Shown here: piece by piece, positions 28,157 through 41,187 of the stretch
Layout: each line of letters starts with the position of its first letter
How positions within the stretch are numbered: position 1 is the stretch's first letter
Origin: Toxonevra muliebris
Lineage: Eukaryota; Arthropoda; Insecta; Diptera; Pallopteridae
Length of the DNA stretch: 64,000 nucleotides
NCBI GenBank assembly: GCA_963691655.1
Contig: OY829327.1
Location: forward strand, 55,316,079-55,380,078
Direction: 5' to 3'
Notes under the pieces: generated by a model
The model's input: the letters and a program-made list of their open reading frames with translations, nothing else
Database searches by the model: none
What the model was told of the DNA's origin: nothing
Position numbers and translations under genes: made by a program

Positions 28157-29362
28157 CATAAAAAAATGCTCTGCACTCTATTGCGAATAGGATTTAGGTA
28201 CAGATACAAATGCGAACGCACAATGCACATGCACAGACACAAACACGCACAAACATAAACGCAAACACGCGCGCACGTTTTATTCGACGCGACTCGACTC
28301 GTTCCAGTCGTGTGCACTCTTTTACTTGAAGGGATATGCTTTTTCTTTACTTGCAACTAAAACGTAACTGTTGCAATGTTGCTACATGTCAATGTAACTG
28401 TTGTTATTATTGTTGCTGTTATTACAGTTCGTTGTAGTAGCTACAATTGCTAATTCTGCTACTGTTGCTACAGTTTTCCGCAATCGTGGCTCTGACGACA
28501 CGACAATTGGCACACTTCAGTTTGCTGTTGCTGCTGCTACTTCACATTTAGTTGCCGCCACTACAGTTGCAGCGTTGCAGATTGTTGTTATAGTTGCTTT
28601 TGTTGTTGCTGTTGCTGTTGCTGATGCACGTGTATGTTGATGCTTTATGGCGTAGCAAAGAAAACAACCACATCGCTCGATACACTCCTCACACTCCGCT
28701 CGTCACTTACCCCTCTCTCTCACTCTCGTTATATCTCTTTCTCTCTCGCGCGCGCACACACACACACGTTGTTACTCGCTGCCTGCAATCACGTTCTTAT
28801 ATTGAGTACGTACTTTGGGTATTTTGTGTTTTACTTTTGTTTTTCTATATGCGTGTGTATATGTGAGTATTTTTTTTCTGCTGGTTTTGTTGCTTCTGGC
28901 TTTTGGGTTGTATTTCTTGAAAAGAAGAAGTTGTTTGTCCTATTATCCTGTTGTATCCTGTTTATTTACTTTCTGGTGCTGTTAGTGTTGCACTCATGCT
29001 CTTTCGCTTTTATTTTTTCTTCTACGCCAAAGTGGATCCTTGCTGCAGCTGTTGCACTTTTCTACTTTTAATTTTTGTTATTGTTTTTTATTTTTGTTTA
29101 CTGCTGTTGTTTTTCAATCTGCAAATAAAACAAAAGAAAAATGTTAAAATGTATTTTCTTGTGTAAGCTCAAAGCGAAACAATGAAAAAGGAAACAAAAG
29201 GCTTGAAACTTTTGCTTTAAGTTCCCACAATTTTATTTGCCTTTATGCTTCTCGTACATGTACATATGTGCCAATTGGCAATAATTAAGCCATTTCCAAG
29301 CTTCTGCGCATCTCAAGTGCATCATTTAGAAACACAATTTGGATACACTTTAAATTTGACAT
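28157..29362. other. Sequence upstream of the Ace leader
   Basis: Likely to hold the Ace promoter but no TATA or initiator was convincing. GTT/GCT runs at 28400-28625 (CAA/CAG on the gene strand), CTCTCT (GAGA on the gene strand) at 28713-28746, and GC/CA dinucleotides at 28747-28768. Open frames rich in Val, Ala or Leu arise from these runs. Confidence 0.5.
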
Positions 29363-29602
29363 ATCGCACCATGAGAATAGAAGGGACGTAACTTCCAAAG
29401 CATAGTTTTGAGGTAATCGCGTTTCAAACATTGCAATCGTGTGATGTTTCATGTAGTGGAAAACTGTTGTTGGCTAAATAGTACTTAAACGGCAAGATAT
29501 GGCAGTGTTCCATTGAAAAGAGCGATTAAAAATACATTAGATTCATTCATAACCAGAAAATTTTAATTTTTTAAGTTACGACACTTCTATTCTCATGGTG
29601 CG
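29363..29602. repeat. 240-bp MITE with ~30-bp terminal inverted repeats
   Basis: CGCACCATGAGAATAGAAG at 29365 recurs inverted, identical, at 29584-29602, and similarity continues through CGTAACTT on both sides. ACAT flanks both ends and may be the target duplication. Confidence 0.8.
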
Positions 29603-29606
29603 ACAT

Positions 29607-30499
29607 TCGAGTGAAAGAAAGCCACACCCAAATTACAGAATCGGTTTTTTATTAAACATACAAAAATGCAAGAAACTGACATGCAAGCAAGAGCCAAATG
29701 AAGTTTTCAGTGTGAGCTATTATAAAAACAAACTGAACTGTTGATGTAATTATTTAATTCTTATGAATTGTATTTATCTTTTTCGATATATGTACATATG
29801 TACAGAAATCTTAGGTTAATTGCATGTATGAAAATGTACCATTTCTAGTTGAATTAACAGGAAAACCAAAAATACAAAATTCCAAGTTCAATTAAACGGG
29901 CATTGCATATTGCGAATTTGAATTACGTATTTAAGTCACACAAAACAATCTCTTTCCCCCATTTTCCCCCTTTCTCATTTAATACAAATTGTACAACAAT
30001 GAAATTGCAACCAGGCCGCTTTGTTTTTGTAAGTATTTATATAAAATGCGTATTATATTCCGGACACGCAATGTACTTATGCTCTTCAACGCATCACAGT
30101 ATGTGCATCAAAAGCGTTTCCGGTGCGCATTTCGCGACCGTGGAGATTTCATAAGTATTGTATATTTGTTTCCATGTTTTAGTTTTTACTTTAAGAGGAT
30201 GTATGTATACGTATTCGCATATGTAGATATCTACATTATTTACTTGTTTTTGGATCCGATCTAAAAGCTGAAAAAGTACATAATTTCTTAACTAGCATGA
30301 GTATGAACTCCTTAGTAGTTGCTCTTATTATAAACAAGTATTTTGTTTTCATAATTAAAGGGGATTCAAAAAAATGTGGGGTTTGCTTAAATTTAACCCG
30401 GTGCCAATGAACATACTTTTTGTTACACCGTCAATGAACTGGGTGTGTGACACCCGAGTAACAACAAATCCTTAAAATAAAACTCTCTCTTCTTCTTAA
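29607..30499. other. Nothing recognised
   Basis: AT-rich upstream sequence without repeats or protein similarity that I could identify. Confidence 0.5.
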
Positions 30500-31085
30500 A
30501 TATATTTTTTTAAACAAAAAGATAAGATCGACAAATCACTGAACAGCTCGGATGTAATACACCCATGTTCATGGACGCCGGGTTTAAAGTTACTTCAAGC
30601 AAAAAATAAAGTTCGGCAATATCCACGCGACAGAAACCAATTTTTAGTGTGTCATTAAAACAAAACTTTAAAACTAAGAAAATGGCAATTGCACGCCATA
30701 ATTTTTTCGTCGTCATTGCTTAGATTCCAATAAACATGTGGTAAATTGAAATCGCCGAAAATAATCAAAGAATTATTTGTATTTAGCTTTTGGTGAACAA
30801 CCCTTAAAACGATGCATGCTTGAGATAAATTCTTAGTTTAGAACGTGTCAAGTATATATAATTATTGCATTTCAATACGTATAAGAACACATAATAACTC
30901 AAAATCATCAATGTTATGGATACAGATTTCTTCAGACTGGTATAAGGACTTATTACGCCTCCACCGACCCTAGCCAAGCGATTATTTCAGGAAGTAATTC
31001 GGAATTATTACTAAATGTTTTATTTAAGCCAAGTCTCAGTAAAAACTAGAACCTCATGCAAGCATTCAATTTTGTACCCGATTCT
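30500..31085 (-). mobile_element. LINE endonuclease fragment (minus strand)
   Basis: Minus-strand fragments of an apurinic-type endonuclease: ECLHEVLVFTETWL near 31065-31025, SELLPEIIAWLGSVG near 31000-30960, and NNSLIIFGDFNLPHVYW near 30780-30730, the GDFN catalytic block. Frames are broken. CR1/L2-like style; reverse transcriptase is absent downstream. The 108-codon frame on the plus strand at 31056-31382 overlaps its 5' side and has no family match. Confidence 0.75.
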
Positions 31086-31399
31086 TGGTTTAGGAACAAA
31101 TTCTCCGACAATAGCGTCGTTAAAAAAAAAACATTAACAGGTTATGCGGTCAAAATTGTTAGGCGGGACAATAAATTGAATTTCAAGATCGAAAAATCGA
31201 CAGATTTGATTCTGGATTTAATATCCTCAATATTCGGTGAAAATCTGGAAATAAAGATAAATTTCCTTGAAACCACAACTACTAACTGTTCAGGCAAAAC
31301 AGCAGTTGAGATATTATCAGCAGATGGTACCACTACCATACATTTAAATCTATGTCTGGAGACTTTGGAGTCGACTCGATAACCATGCCCTCTGGAATC

Positions 31400-34300
31400 A
31401 ATTAAAATGTTGGGATAAGAATATTTTCTTCGGAGCTAAAGGGAACAAGGGCGGGTCAGATGAAATGGTTATTTTTTTATCAGCAGATCTAGTGGTTGAT
31501 CCTTTCTTCTTTGATTACATACTTAATTCAAGAAGGTTGATCAAACTTCGACAACAAATTTTTCTATCAAAGTCGCTTTTTAATATCCGAGATCCCCTTT
31601 AAAAAAAAACAAAACTCCCATATTCATATAAACATGTGGGATCTGGGCCGAGTACCATCAACTGATTTAATATTCTTCTTAAACTGTATTTAGTATAATA
31701 TATTTTGAATTTGTATATTCACGACTTTAAATGAACTTCAAAATTTGAATTCTTTTAGGTCAGTTAGCAAATAAAAATTTCAATTATTTAACATACAAAA
31801 TACGAGTATATTATAATACTTTCTCTATTATATATAATTTAAACTGGCTCGTTTATTTCCGTTCTACAAAAAGCAGAAGAATGTTTGTGTGTTCATTGAA
31901 TATATATATGTAATTCACATATTTTATTGGATGAACTAAAAAAACCAAAATAAGGTGCATAACAAAAAAAAAAAAAAACAACAAACAATAATTACAAAAA
32001 ACATTAGCAAACATTGCATTACATCATTTGAAATGCAAGAAATACAAGTACAGCATGGTGATAATTTATTTATCAGTGCCCAGACTAAAACTAACAACAA
32101 CGACGACGGTTATTGGTGACGATGACGGCGATGGTACACCATGACGTATGATGAATCTGCATATGTGAGTGAATATCACTATTATAATATATTTACGAAT
32201 TATACATCTCAAGCAAAATAAACGTCTTTTGGGCAGATTTATTTTCAACCAAAATTAAATTGGAATTTTGGATACCCAAAACGCAAATTCAAATCTTAAT
32301 GCTTCTTTAATTGTAAATGCGCGGCACAAAGAAGCACTTAAGTTCAATACCGCCTCCTTTTTGACATACATTCCAGTCAAACCATTTTAGTAGCGGTAAA
32401 AGCAGAGCATTGCATTTAAAATGAAATCAACAAAAACAACAATATATAAAATTATTATGCACGAAAGTGTCAACTAATGGGCTTCCGTCATGCAAATCAT
32501 AGCAGTAGCTTTGTGTGTGTGTTGTAGTTTAGTCAAATTCCTCTGAGAATAACTAACAACAGTAGTGAAAGTACCTCTTCTTGTAGTAGTAGTAGTTGTG
32601 TTAGTAGTAGTAATAGTAGTGATGTTAGTTCAAATTGTTATTGTAAATTCAGCAAAGCATAAGTAAAAGGAGAAGAAGAATAAGTAAAGCTCGTTCTTGC
32701 CTGCACACACTGCTCGTTCAACAAATGCACAAAAAGCACATTTCAAAAGAAAGGAAAATATATATACCAGAGGAATGAAAATGCAAGAAGTGATTTTCAG
32801 ATTGTATCGCAAATAAAAACATAGAAAGTAAGAAGAGGGAATAAAGAAAAAAAAAATGATTGTCATCTTTGGTTGTTGTTATTTTTGTTGTTGTTGTATT
32901 AAAAGTAATACAATAAAACTCCAAGGACATGCACTCACTACCACAACTAAAAATACTACTACTACTACTTTTATTTCTACTACAACTACGGTTACTAACG
33001 AAAGAAATGTACAAATGGAAAATGAAAATGTTTTGCTTTCAATGCTTTTCATTTTTTTTTTTTGTTTGCTCCCCTATTTCCATTTCCATTTTCTTTTACG
33101 TTTTTCGCGTTGCAATCATCAAAATCGCATTTGAATTACAAAACACACACACACACTCGCATACTAAGTAAAACGAAAAGCGGGTTGTGGAATGTACCAT
33201 ATAATATATCAAAGGAAGGGTGAAGTGTGGTTAGAGAAAGGGATTGGGAGGCCAAGAGAGGTGCTGCAAAATATGACAAAGTTATGAGATTTAAAGAAAT
33301 ATACTCATTTGGTATGCAGTTGTGGTTCCAAATAAAATTTCAAGTGTTTGCTTAGTATACTAAGGACATACACACCATACATACATATTTACTAAACACT
33401 CATATATAAATGTGCATATACAAGGAGAAAGTATATACTTATTCATGCTCATGCACATATGTATTTTTGTGTGCACAATATTCCGAGTTGTATTAGTAGT
33501 AGCTGCTGTTGGTGAAAAATGTCGTTGCACAAAACGTGAGAGATTATAGCGTCTCTTTTGTCTTAAACAATTTAAATCATGCTCAAATGCCATAAATTTT
33601 TTAAGGTACCATATAAGAAATGAATGTATCAAAAATGGGCAGAAAACGTTATGAAAAATTTTGGATACTGTTAGTAGAAGCGCAAATGAAATGAGAAGTA
33701 AAACGGTATACATAAAGGAGTATACAGTGATAGATATCCGCTTTGTATCGTACTTTGTAACATGGTTTTATGTAGGCTGACATATAACTCAGTCTGCTGA
33801 AGTTTGTTGAAGGATCCATGTACTTTTGGTTGCAGCGTTCAAGTTTTTATGTTATTGGTTGCGATGAGAACTTCTGGTGACAATTAGTAAAATTCAGTGA
33901 CTGGCTAAATAAAATAATTATGAATATGATCATATGACTATCAAGAATTGTTGAGTAAATGCTCACGATTCTGCGCAGAAAACAGACATGCAATACAAAA
34001 GTGTTCCCAGCTGATTGCTGCTGCAACGGTCACATACCTGATTATTGCCTAACAATAACAGTGTCGTTGTGCTATTGTTCTGTTAATACACCAGAATGCG
34101 ACAGAGGGCAGGCAGGTTCTACACTTTTATCCACCACATTTTTTAAATTTCCTTATTATTGCAAATTTCTGTTTTTATTGATAAAAAGAAATACAATTAT
34201 TTAAGCGTTCTGAAATTCCAACAAAAACAAAGACATTAAAATCACCAACAATCAACCACTAGACGGTCTTTCCCAAGCCAACAAAATATGAAGATTTTTA

Positions 34301-34489
34301 TAATTGAGACTCTATAATGTTCTTGAGACAATAAAGCGAGTGCATCGAATCGTTTCGATAAAGTCATTTGATAAAGTTTGACATGAAACACTAATCTACA
34401 AGATTTAGCTGCTTTTATCACCAAGCACACGTAAGGTTCTAGAGTTGTGCATACAAGGCCGGAAATTCAGTATTTTTATATATAATAAA
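31400..34489. other. Microsatellite-rich sequence, no gene recognised
   Basis: A-tract at 31967-31978, GTA/TAG runs at 32583-32625, TAC runs at 32953-32970 and CA at 33143-33155. The cysteine-, leucine- or threonine-rich open frames come from these runs. Confidence 0.55.
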
Positions 34490-34990
34490 AATGAGCTGTT
34501 CGTTTGACGGCGATAAACTCAAAAACAAAAAATCCGATTGAGCTGAAACTTACACAATGTATTTGGTATGGAGCCTGAAATGCATGTCAATATTCATAAC
34601 GAGGATTGGAGAAGTGGGCGTGTTACCTCCCATACAACTCTGAATTTTCATCTCAGGAATTATTTGTTGTACGGTACTAAAGTAATATTTGGTCACGTCA
34701 TTCTGTGCAAACAATTAGGTTGGGCTTGGAAACGCGAGCGTGGTACCTGTCATACAAATCGTAGCCTTATTTTATTATATATCTGGGTACATACGCAATA
34801 CAGTACTGAAATTTCGTACAACGGCGCACAGTGTAACGATCCCATACAAACCACGGCCAAAAATAGTAAGAGTTGTTTAATATTAATAATATTTGGTAGT
34901 CGAGATAATCTAATTAAAGTAAAGTCGTATGCCAAAAATGGTACCGATTGGACTACTGCCATGCCCAGCTCCGTTATAAATCAAACACTT
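34490..34990. repeat. Degenerate ~120-bp tandem array, locus 1
   Basis: Core GTGGGCGTGTTACCTCCCATACAA at 34614 (19 of its bases read GTGGGCGTGTTACCTCCCA), a second unit GAGCGTGGTACCTGTCATACAA at 34736, and a third weaker CGATCCCATACAA at 34838. Between cores lies a shared phrase resembling GGAATTATTTGTTGTACGGTAC. Confidence 0.65.
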
Positions 34991-35802
34991 AAATTGCAAT
35001 AATTTTTTAAACATCTGTTGCATAATGACGGAATTCGGTATGTAAATGTATAAGAACTTTCTTATTCAATGAAGAAAAAATTAGTGTGCTGCCACGCCTA
35101 CTTAAGAAAATTGCTAAAATGTCAGAAAAAGAAGCTCCATAAGAAAATAAAGCTGCCACATGCCACTTAAAAAACTCCTGAAATTCTAAACAACTTTTCT
35201 ATAGACACTAAAAACGATAAAACATGAATTAATAATGTCCTGGTACAGTCTTAATAAAGCCATTTTCATGATTCCATATAACGTTATATCAAAAACCTAA
35301 TGTGATGGAGCAAAATAGTCTTCAGGTTCGAGCTCAGCGGCCCCAAATTACTCTAGACTACATGCCAAATCACCAGTCCGATGGAAAAAGCTCAATGCTG
35401 GTGGCACAGTATTATTAAGAAAGTGCAAGACATTTTTTCGCTTAGTCGCTATCATCAATATTATTAGATATTCAATACTTGATGCTGCTCTCCAGACAAC
35501 ATTTTATCTAAAAGGTAATCTTGTTTTCTTTATCTTGGTGATTTGCTCTGTTCACATGAGAAGAGAAACCATAAGATCACGATTTGATGCTTCAGGGGAA
35601 GTTTTTCTTGTAAAATTTAATCAAAATTTTCTTATATCTCTGTGGCGTGATTCTAAGGCTTCCTCAGATAGGGCTCCAATTGGCAAACTAAAGTGTTTGA
35701 CTATGTCGGTGCCATGAACAAGGACCTTGTTCGGAGAACTAGCTCTCTCTCAATTGGTTATCTAACACTAATAATAAATACTCTCATTCGAGTTTGATAT
35801 TT

Positions 35803-36162
35803 TGTTAACTCCTCCCATTTTTATATATTTTCGATACTCGAGTCAATTTACGGTAAATTTAGATATTGTACTTATATGAATAAACCACTTGCTATTGAAT
35901 TGTCAAAGAAGACACACGGTTTTTTTTCATTACTTTTTTAGTTTTCGTATTTTCACATCGTTAAAGTGGTTGACAAAAACGCTTGTCATCCCCGAAACAT
36001 TGGTGACCCCGACGTGATCGGTTCGGTAGCAAGTAACACAATTGTTCGATATAATTTCTCATACCTTTACATTTTCGATTTCTACTCGCAATCAAAATTG
36101 TATCAAATTATTTACAATTTCCAAATCGTTAAAGTGGTTGACAAAAACGCTTGTCATCCCCG
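35803..36162 (+). mobile_element. LTR retrotransposon fragment with tRNA-Trp primer binding site
   Basis: TGGTGACCCCGACGTGAT at 36001-36018 is complementary to the 3' end of animal tRNA-Trp including CCA, the hallmark of a minus-strand primer site. It directly follows a segment ending in CA at 35999 with an AATAAA at 35879, as an LTR end should; the LTR start (perhaps TGTTAACT at 35803) is a guess. A 38-bp piece of the LTR end (35957-35994) is repeated exactly at 36125-36162. No gag, pol or env is present. Confidence 0.65.
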
Positions 36163-36769
36163 GACTGTTATTGGCATATTATTGGTTTAAATTTTATTAT
36201 TGGTTTCACGAAAAAATGTAAAAAACTTTAAAAATCGCAGCTCTCCGCAGCAATCTTTCTTGAATTAGTGAAAGCATACTTGTGACGTTATTATATGTTA
36301 AAATTAAAAATATATTTCGATATATATTTTTTTAAATCTCTTTTAAAGTCATCGAAATCACTATGTTTTGCTGTGAAAAAATACTTTTTTCAAATAACGG
36401 TAAAAATCACATGGTTAAACAAAGAGCCAAAAAAATAGTGTTACCACATTGCGCAGATTTTATATTTTTCTCACATATGCATTTTGCCGACATTTATTTG
36501 TTAATAAGTGAAATATTGCAATTAAATAAGTAATAAAAGATATAACATTTTCTACGCATAGTAAACGTTTTCATAAAAGTTCGGCTTTGTGGTTGCCGTG
36601 TGCCTGAACCCATAGGTATATCGGAATGAAAGTTTAGTTATTTTTTGTTTAAAATATTATCTCTTACATATCATTAAAATTTTTAAAAATCTTCAACATG
36701 ACTTTTTCTTATTTTTGGCCGCCTCGTTACACTGTGCGGCGTTGTTTGACAATACCATAATACAGAAAT

Positions 36770-36990
36770 AATTTCAGTGGGATTGGAAAGGGAGTGTGGG
36801 ACCTCCCATATGACCTCAATATTCAATATCAATATTTGGTAAGCAAGTATTATTTATCAATACCGAGAATATAGTGGAGTGTGAGTTATTAAAGTCAAGT
36901 GGGCGTGGCACCTCCCATACAACCTGAATATTCATGACGAGATATCTCCCGAATTGTTTGTAATACGGTATATTTCTGGAACCATATTTA
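36770..36990. repeat. Degenerate ~110-120-bp array, locus 2
   Basis: Two units with cores GGGAGTGTGGGACCTCCCAT (36791) and GTGGGCGTGGCACCTCCCAT (36900), each followed by ACCT(C/G)AATATTCA. Confidence 0.7.
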
Positions 36991-37118
36991 TACAGTCCAG
37001 TACTGAAATTTTTTTACTACCTTTTTACTATTTTTTTTTTACTACTGTTTTTACTACCTCTTTTTAACCACTTAATCATCCTACAACTGCAAGTAATATA
37101 CTTTGGAATATACCTTAA

Positions 37119-37637
37119 CTCTTCCCTGCCCATGCTGCCATGTATGGTCGCACCACTTTGGACGATAATAATGGCGCCATCTTGCGTCCAACATCCAAAC
37201 AACAATATGGACTTCGTAGATTGCAGCTTTCTGTATCGATGAGCATATATAGCGGTATTAAAAAACCCCAGCCGTCAAAAGTTATTGCCATTTTTTTGTG
37301 AAAAAATGCGTTTTTCACAAAAAATAAAATAAAATAATATTTTGATTTTCTATATAGCCGAAAGATATTGTTTCTATAAATTCCACACTGAATAATTGGT
37401 AAAGATTTAAATTTTTGGTTATTTTTCTCAATAATGTGATTAAAAAAAAAACATTTATGTATTTCTATTTTACTTGATACTGCCCAATGAACCATATATG
37501 GCCCACTAGGTAATTTCAGATTTTAACACTTGTAATTAATATAATGCAAAAGTCACAGAACAAAAGTTGTTCAGAATGAAGAATGCTATCCCTTAATATT
37601 GTTTTAAACCAAATTTGCGCTGTTGGACAGGGAAGGG
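37119..37637. mobile_element. piggyBac-like MITE 1 (519 bp, TTAA target)
   Basis: TTAA at 37115-37118 and 37638-37641 flank ends CTCTTCCCTGCCCA and, from the right, CCCTTCCCTGTCCA. Two mismatches in 14, then GCTG/GCGC. TTAA duplication with C-rich short ends is characteristic of the piggyBac superfamily. No transposase. Confidence 0.8.
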
Positions 37638-37641
37638 TTAA

Positions 37642-39794
37642 TAGACAGCTAACTGCGAACTCACTCCACTGGCATCTTAACCCAAAATTTAATCTCAGCT
37701 AACATAAAAAAAAATTCAACTACTATATAACACAATCCTAAAACCAATATCGTCATATGCGATGTTATTCAAAGAGCTCAATCTAAAACCCTAAGAATTA
37801 ACACTCTGACTTTCGTCAGAAACTTAACTGCACATCGATGAAATGCTTCATTACCAACAAAAAAATATTCTCTGAAGCTCAAACAGCTGCCAAACCCTCT
37901 AGCAAATAATCTCGCATATGTTCAACAATTTAGTCATCTAAGAAGATAAGTTTTACTTCTCACTTCCCAACATAACTAATAAATAATTCACTTTTCCAAA
38001 TTAAATTTTAATTAAATAATGAAGAATTGAAATACTCTTCAGCATTGGAAACGAGCTTTGGCTTAATTTAGATCTACGATTTATCCACATATTATTAGAC
38101 TCATGGAGTTTAGATCCAATAAATAAATTTAATTTTATTCTTGCTGTTCATCTATTAACCCTCATACAATGCTCAGCAAAATGTACCGCAAATAAATTTG
38201 TTAATTTGAAATTAGTAGCTAATGAATTTATTCGCCGTTGTTGGTGCATTTGTCAATGTAAGCGAAACATTTTTCTAATCCTTCTACACTTTATTCCACT
38301 AAACTATTATTTAACTAACCCTTTCGCCGAAACGTGTTTTTTATTCTTAATTTTTTCCGGCTTCTTTTTTGGAAGCTTTAATATTTTTTTATATTTTTTT
38401 TTCTTAAAAACCACAGTAACAAAGTTTTTTCATTCCATTCTTTACTTAATTTTCCGTACTTATTTGTTCTGCTGCAACGCATTTTCAGCCTTTTCCAGCC
38501 CAGATCTTCACGATGAACAGAAAACTTGAGTTTCAGCAAGACGAATCCCCTTTGGAACGCCCCCCAACGCCATTTCCATTTGAGTGTCGTGTGAGAAAAT
38601 TGTGCGGAAAATTGTTGTGCTTTCTTTCCTCTTTTTTGTTTCTTTTTTTTTGTTTTGTATACTTATGTGTATTTTTTTAGCATTTTAACTTTACTTAACT
38701 TTATTTTACTTTATTCTACTTCAATGTCAGCTCCTACCCCTATCCTCCCCTTCTCAAGCCTTGACAACTGCCACAGAAGGTTGTGTATTGCGCTGTGCGC
38801 TGTTGTTCTAAGATAAGGGGATTTGTAATTGTAATGTTTGGGAAAAGGAATTTATGAGAGTTTAGTCTCAGAGCTATTTGTGATATTTTGTGAAATGATG
38901 ATATCAAAGTGGAACTGCTGTGCAGTAGAGAATGGAAAATGGAAAATGAAAAAATGAAAATTCATTAAATTTCCATTTGCAGCTATATCATTCTCGTTTT
39001 AAATGTAACGTTTCAAGAAACGTTTATATAACCGGTGCATTTTTAAGATAAGAATGGAAGCTATGAAATAATTTGTTTGTTTTGGTTTCTCAATTATGAG
39101 TTGAAGTATTATGAACGAGAGAGCAGAAGGAGCGTATAATTGAGTATACAAAAGTAAGAGATGTATCGAAAAATTAAATAAAATATATTAGAATGATAAA
39201 AAGTGAAAACTAACATAATAAAAAGAAGTCTGAATGAATTATGTAAACGAAAAGCTCTAATGACGACCAGAAGCATAAATAAAATATTTAAAAAAGAAAT
39301 CAAAGACGTAATGAAAACATCACATTTTTCTTCGGTGTTTTTAGGGTTTATTCATTTAGCAGAGCCGCCTGAACAGAACCCTGCTTAAATCTGTTTGAGG
39401 TGATTAAGCATCCACTGGTCTCTGTAGTAACAACCACTTCAGCGACTGTCTGCGCTGTCATTTTACTTTCGCCATTCAAAACAAACTTCCGGTTTTACAG
39501 ACAAAAGGTTTCTTTATCAGTACGTATAAATGCGAATGGAAAAATAACAACTGTCGTATAGTTATAGTTATTTTTAACTCGAAAAACATGTTTTGGAAAA
39601 ATTTGAACCAGAACTTGAAAAAATGGTTTATTTATTTTTGACTTTTTGTATAACCAACATAATGCCGGTTGAAAAACTTGCACCAAACGGAATGTGATAA
39701 AAACAAATAATTACACTGTGCTTGAAATTGGTACTCAAAAATTGAGACAAACGGGGCACCTAAGGAGCGACTTTCACATAGGTATCCTGAATTC
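37642..39794. other. Nothing recognised
   Basis: AT-rich; T-rich stretches at 38320-38410 and 38625-38690. No repeat pairs or protein similarity noticed. Confidence 0.5.
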
Positions 39795-40279
39795 AGATCC
39801 ATCGGCCCTTTGGCTGGATTGGCTCTAGTTAAGGAGAAATCCGTCTTTGAATTTCGCTGATTTCAGTCGGGTTCGTAGGTTTTATAGGTCCAAACGTTTT
39901 GAGTATCACACTGCTGTCTTCGTCAAAGTTGCAGTTTTTTTTACTACCAATAAATTTGCTGAACATACTAATACAAAAAAATTGCATTCAAATAGTGACT
40001 TCGACTAAAATTTCCTAAAACCCAAAGTTTTTTGAACTTGAACTAAAATTAAGGGGTAAAAAAATCCACGAAAAAGTGGGGGTTTCTCGACATTTTAGTC
40101 GAAAACACTTTTATAATATAATTTGATTGTATTAGTGTGTTCAGCAAATTTATTAGTCATAATAATAGCTATAACTTTACCGAAGACAGCAATGTAATAT
40201 TCAAAACGGTTTTGGACCTATAAGACCTACGAACCCGACTGAAATCAGCAAAATTCAAAGCCAAAGGGCTGATGAATCT
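39795..40279. repeat. Hairpin (foldback) element with ~170-bp arms
   Basis: Left-arm phrases ATCGGCCCTTTGGCT, TTTCAGTCGGGTTCGTAGG, TTATAGGTCCAAA, TTTGCTGAACA and CGACTAAAAT recur inverted and in mirror order in the right arm (40098-40279). The left arm carries an extra ~29 bp (39816-39844). The loop of ~85 bp lacks symmetry. Confidence 0.85.
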
Positions 40280-40429
40280 CTATTTTCGACTAGCACAGTC
40301 TTATGTTTAAAAACCATTTATTTATTTCAATTTATTCTCCATATAATACCCAAGTGCTACTACAGTGGCCAACTAAGTACTGCATTTTCAATTAATTTAT
40401 TTGCAAACTTATTGAACATATACCTATCA

Positions 40430-41095
40430 GTGCCCGTCCGAATACTCGGCATTGGTTCTTCGGCCTAAAAAAGCACCTTCGGCATAGACTTTGGCAAAAA
40501 CTGGCCGAAGATCTTAAGGATTTCATTTTATAATAAATTTTATTACTGTAATTCGTAAAAAATTGCTGATCCCTTGCGATTACGAATTATCGGGATTCTA
40601 CTGTATAAAATATGTACATTGCTGTTTCTGGTGTACTTTCTCCGTTTGCTTGCTCCATTTTAACGTTTGAAGTAGCCCACAAGTTTATAACCTAATTATT
40701 AGGGAAAGCAAACAGATTGTTTGAAAACCACAGTCGATCAAAAGATACAGGTGTAGAGCTTGCAATTTGCGTTATTCGAAATAGCTGTACAGACATCTCC
40801 AAAACTAATGAGCCAATTGTACCCAAATTTCCATGATATCTTCAGTACATATACAATTCCAGCTTGAATCAGGATCAATGTTATTTTTGCTCTACATTTT
40901 TCTTTTTTTCAATTTAAAACATGTAGTAAAAAAATGACGAAAACCAAATATTTTTAAAACACTGTCAAAAATTGAATTCTTAATATTTTGACTTAATTCT
41001 GGTACGGTAATCCTTCGGTCTTCGGCTTCGTTCAAAGATTATAAATTGAAACCGGATGTACTGGGCATAAATAAAAATCCGAGTTCGGTCGATAG
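40430..41095. repeat. Dispersed family X, copy 2 (inverted, shorter)
   Basis: Starts TCCGAATACTCGGCATTGGTTCTTCGG, which matches the reversed right end of copy 1, followed in both by TTATAATAAATTTTA(T/C)TAC. The other end has CGGTCTTCGGCTTCG near 41020. Confidence 0.6.
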
Positions 41096-41187
41096 TGACA
41101 AATCTATGCTTTCATAATCGGCAAGGATTTTTGGTTTCCGATTCAAAGGAAAAAAGGTTTTATGTATCAACAATTTTTTTGTAAGTA

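Noticed and set aside
28401..29166. Leu/Val/Ala-rich open frames upstream of Ace
   Set aside because: Generated by GTT/GCT microsatellites and CT-rich sequence; hydrophobic composition is an artefact and not evidence of a membrane protein.
31056..31382. 108-codon plus-strand open frame
   Set aside because: No recognisable domain; it lies beside and antisense to the LINE endonuclease fragment, so it is most likely a chance frame in repeat-derived sequence.
38157..38350. A fourth TTAA-flanked element starting TTAACCCTCATAC
   Set aside because: No inverted partner ending in GGGTTAA was found nearby.
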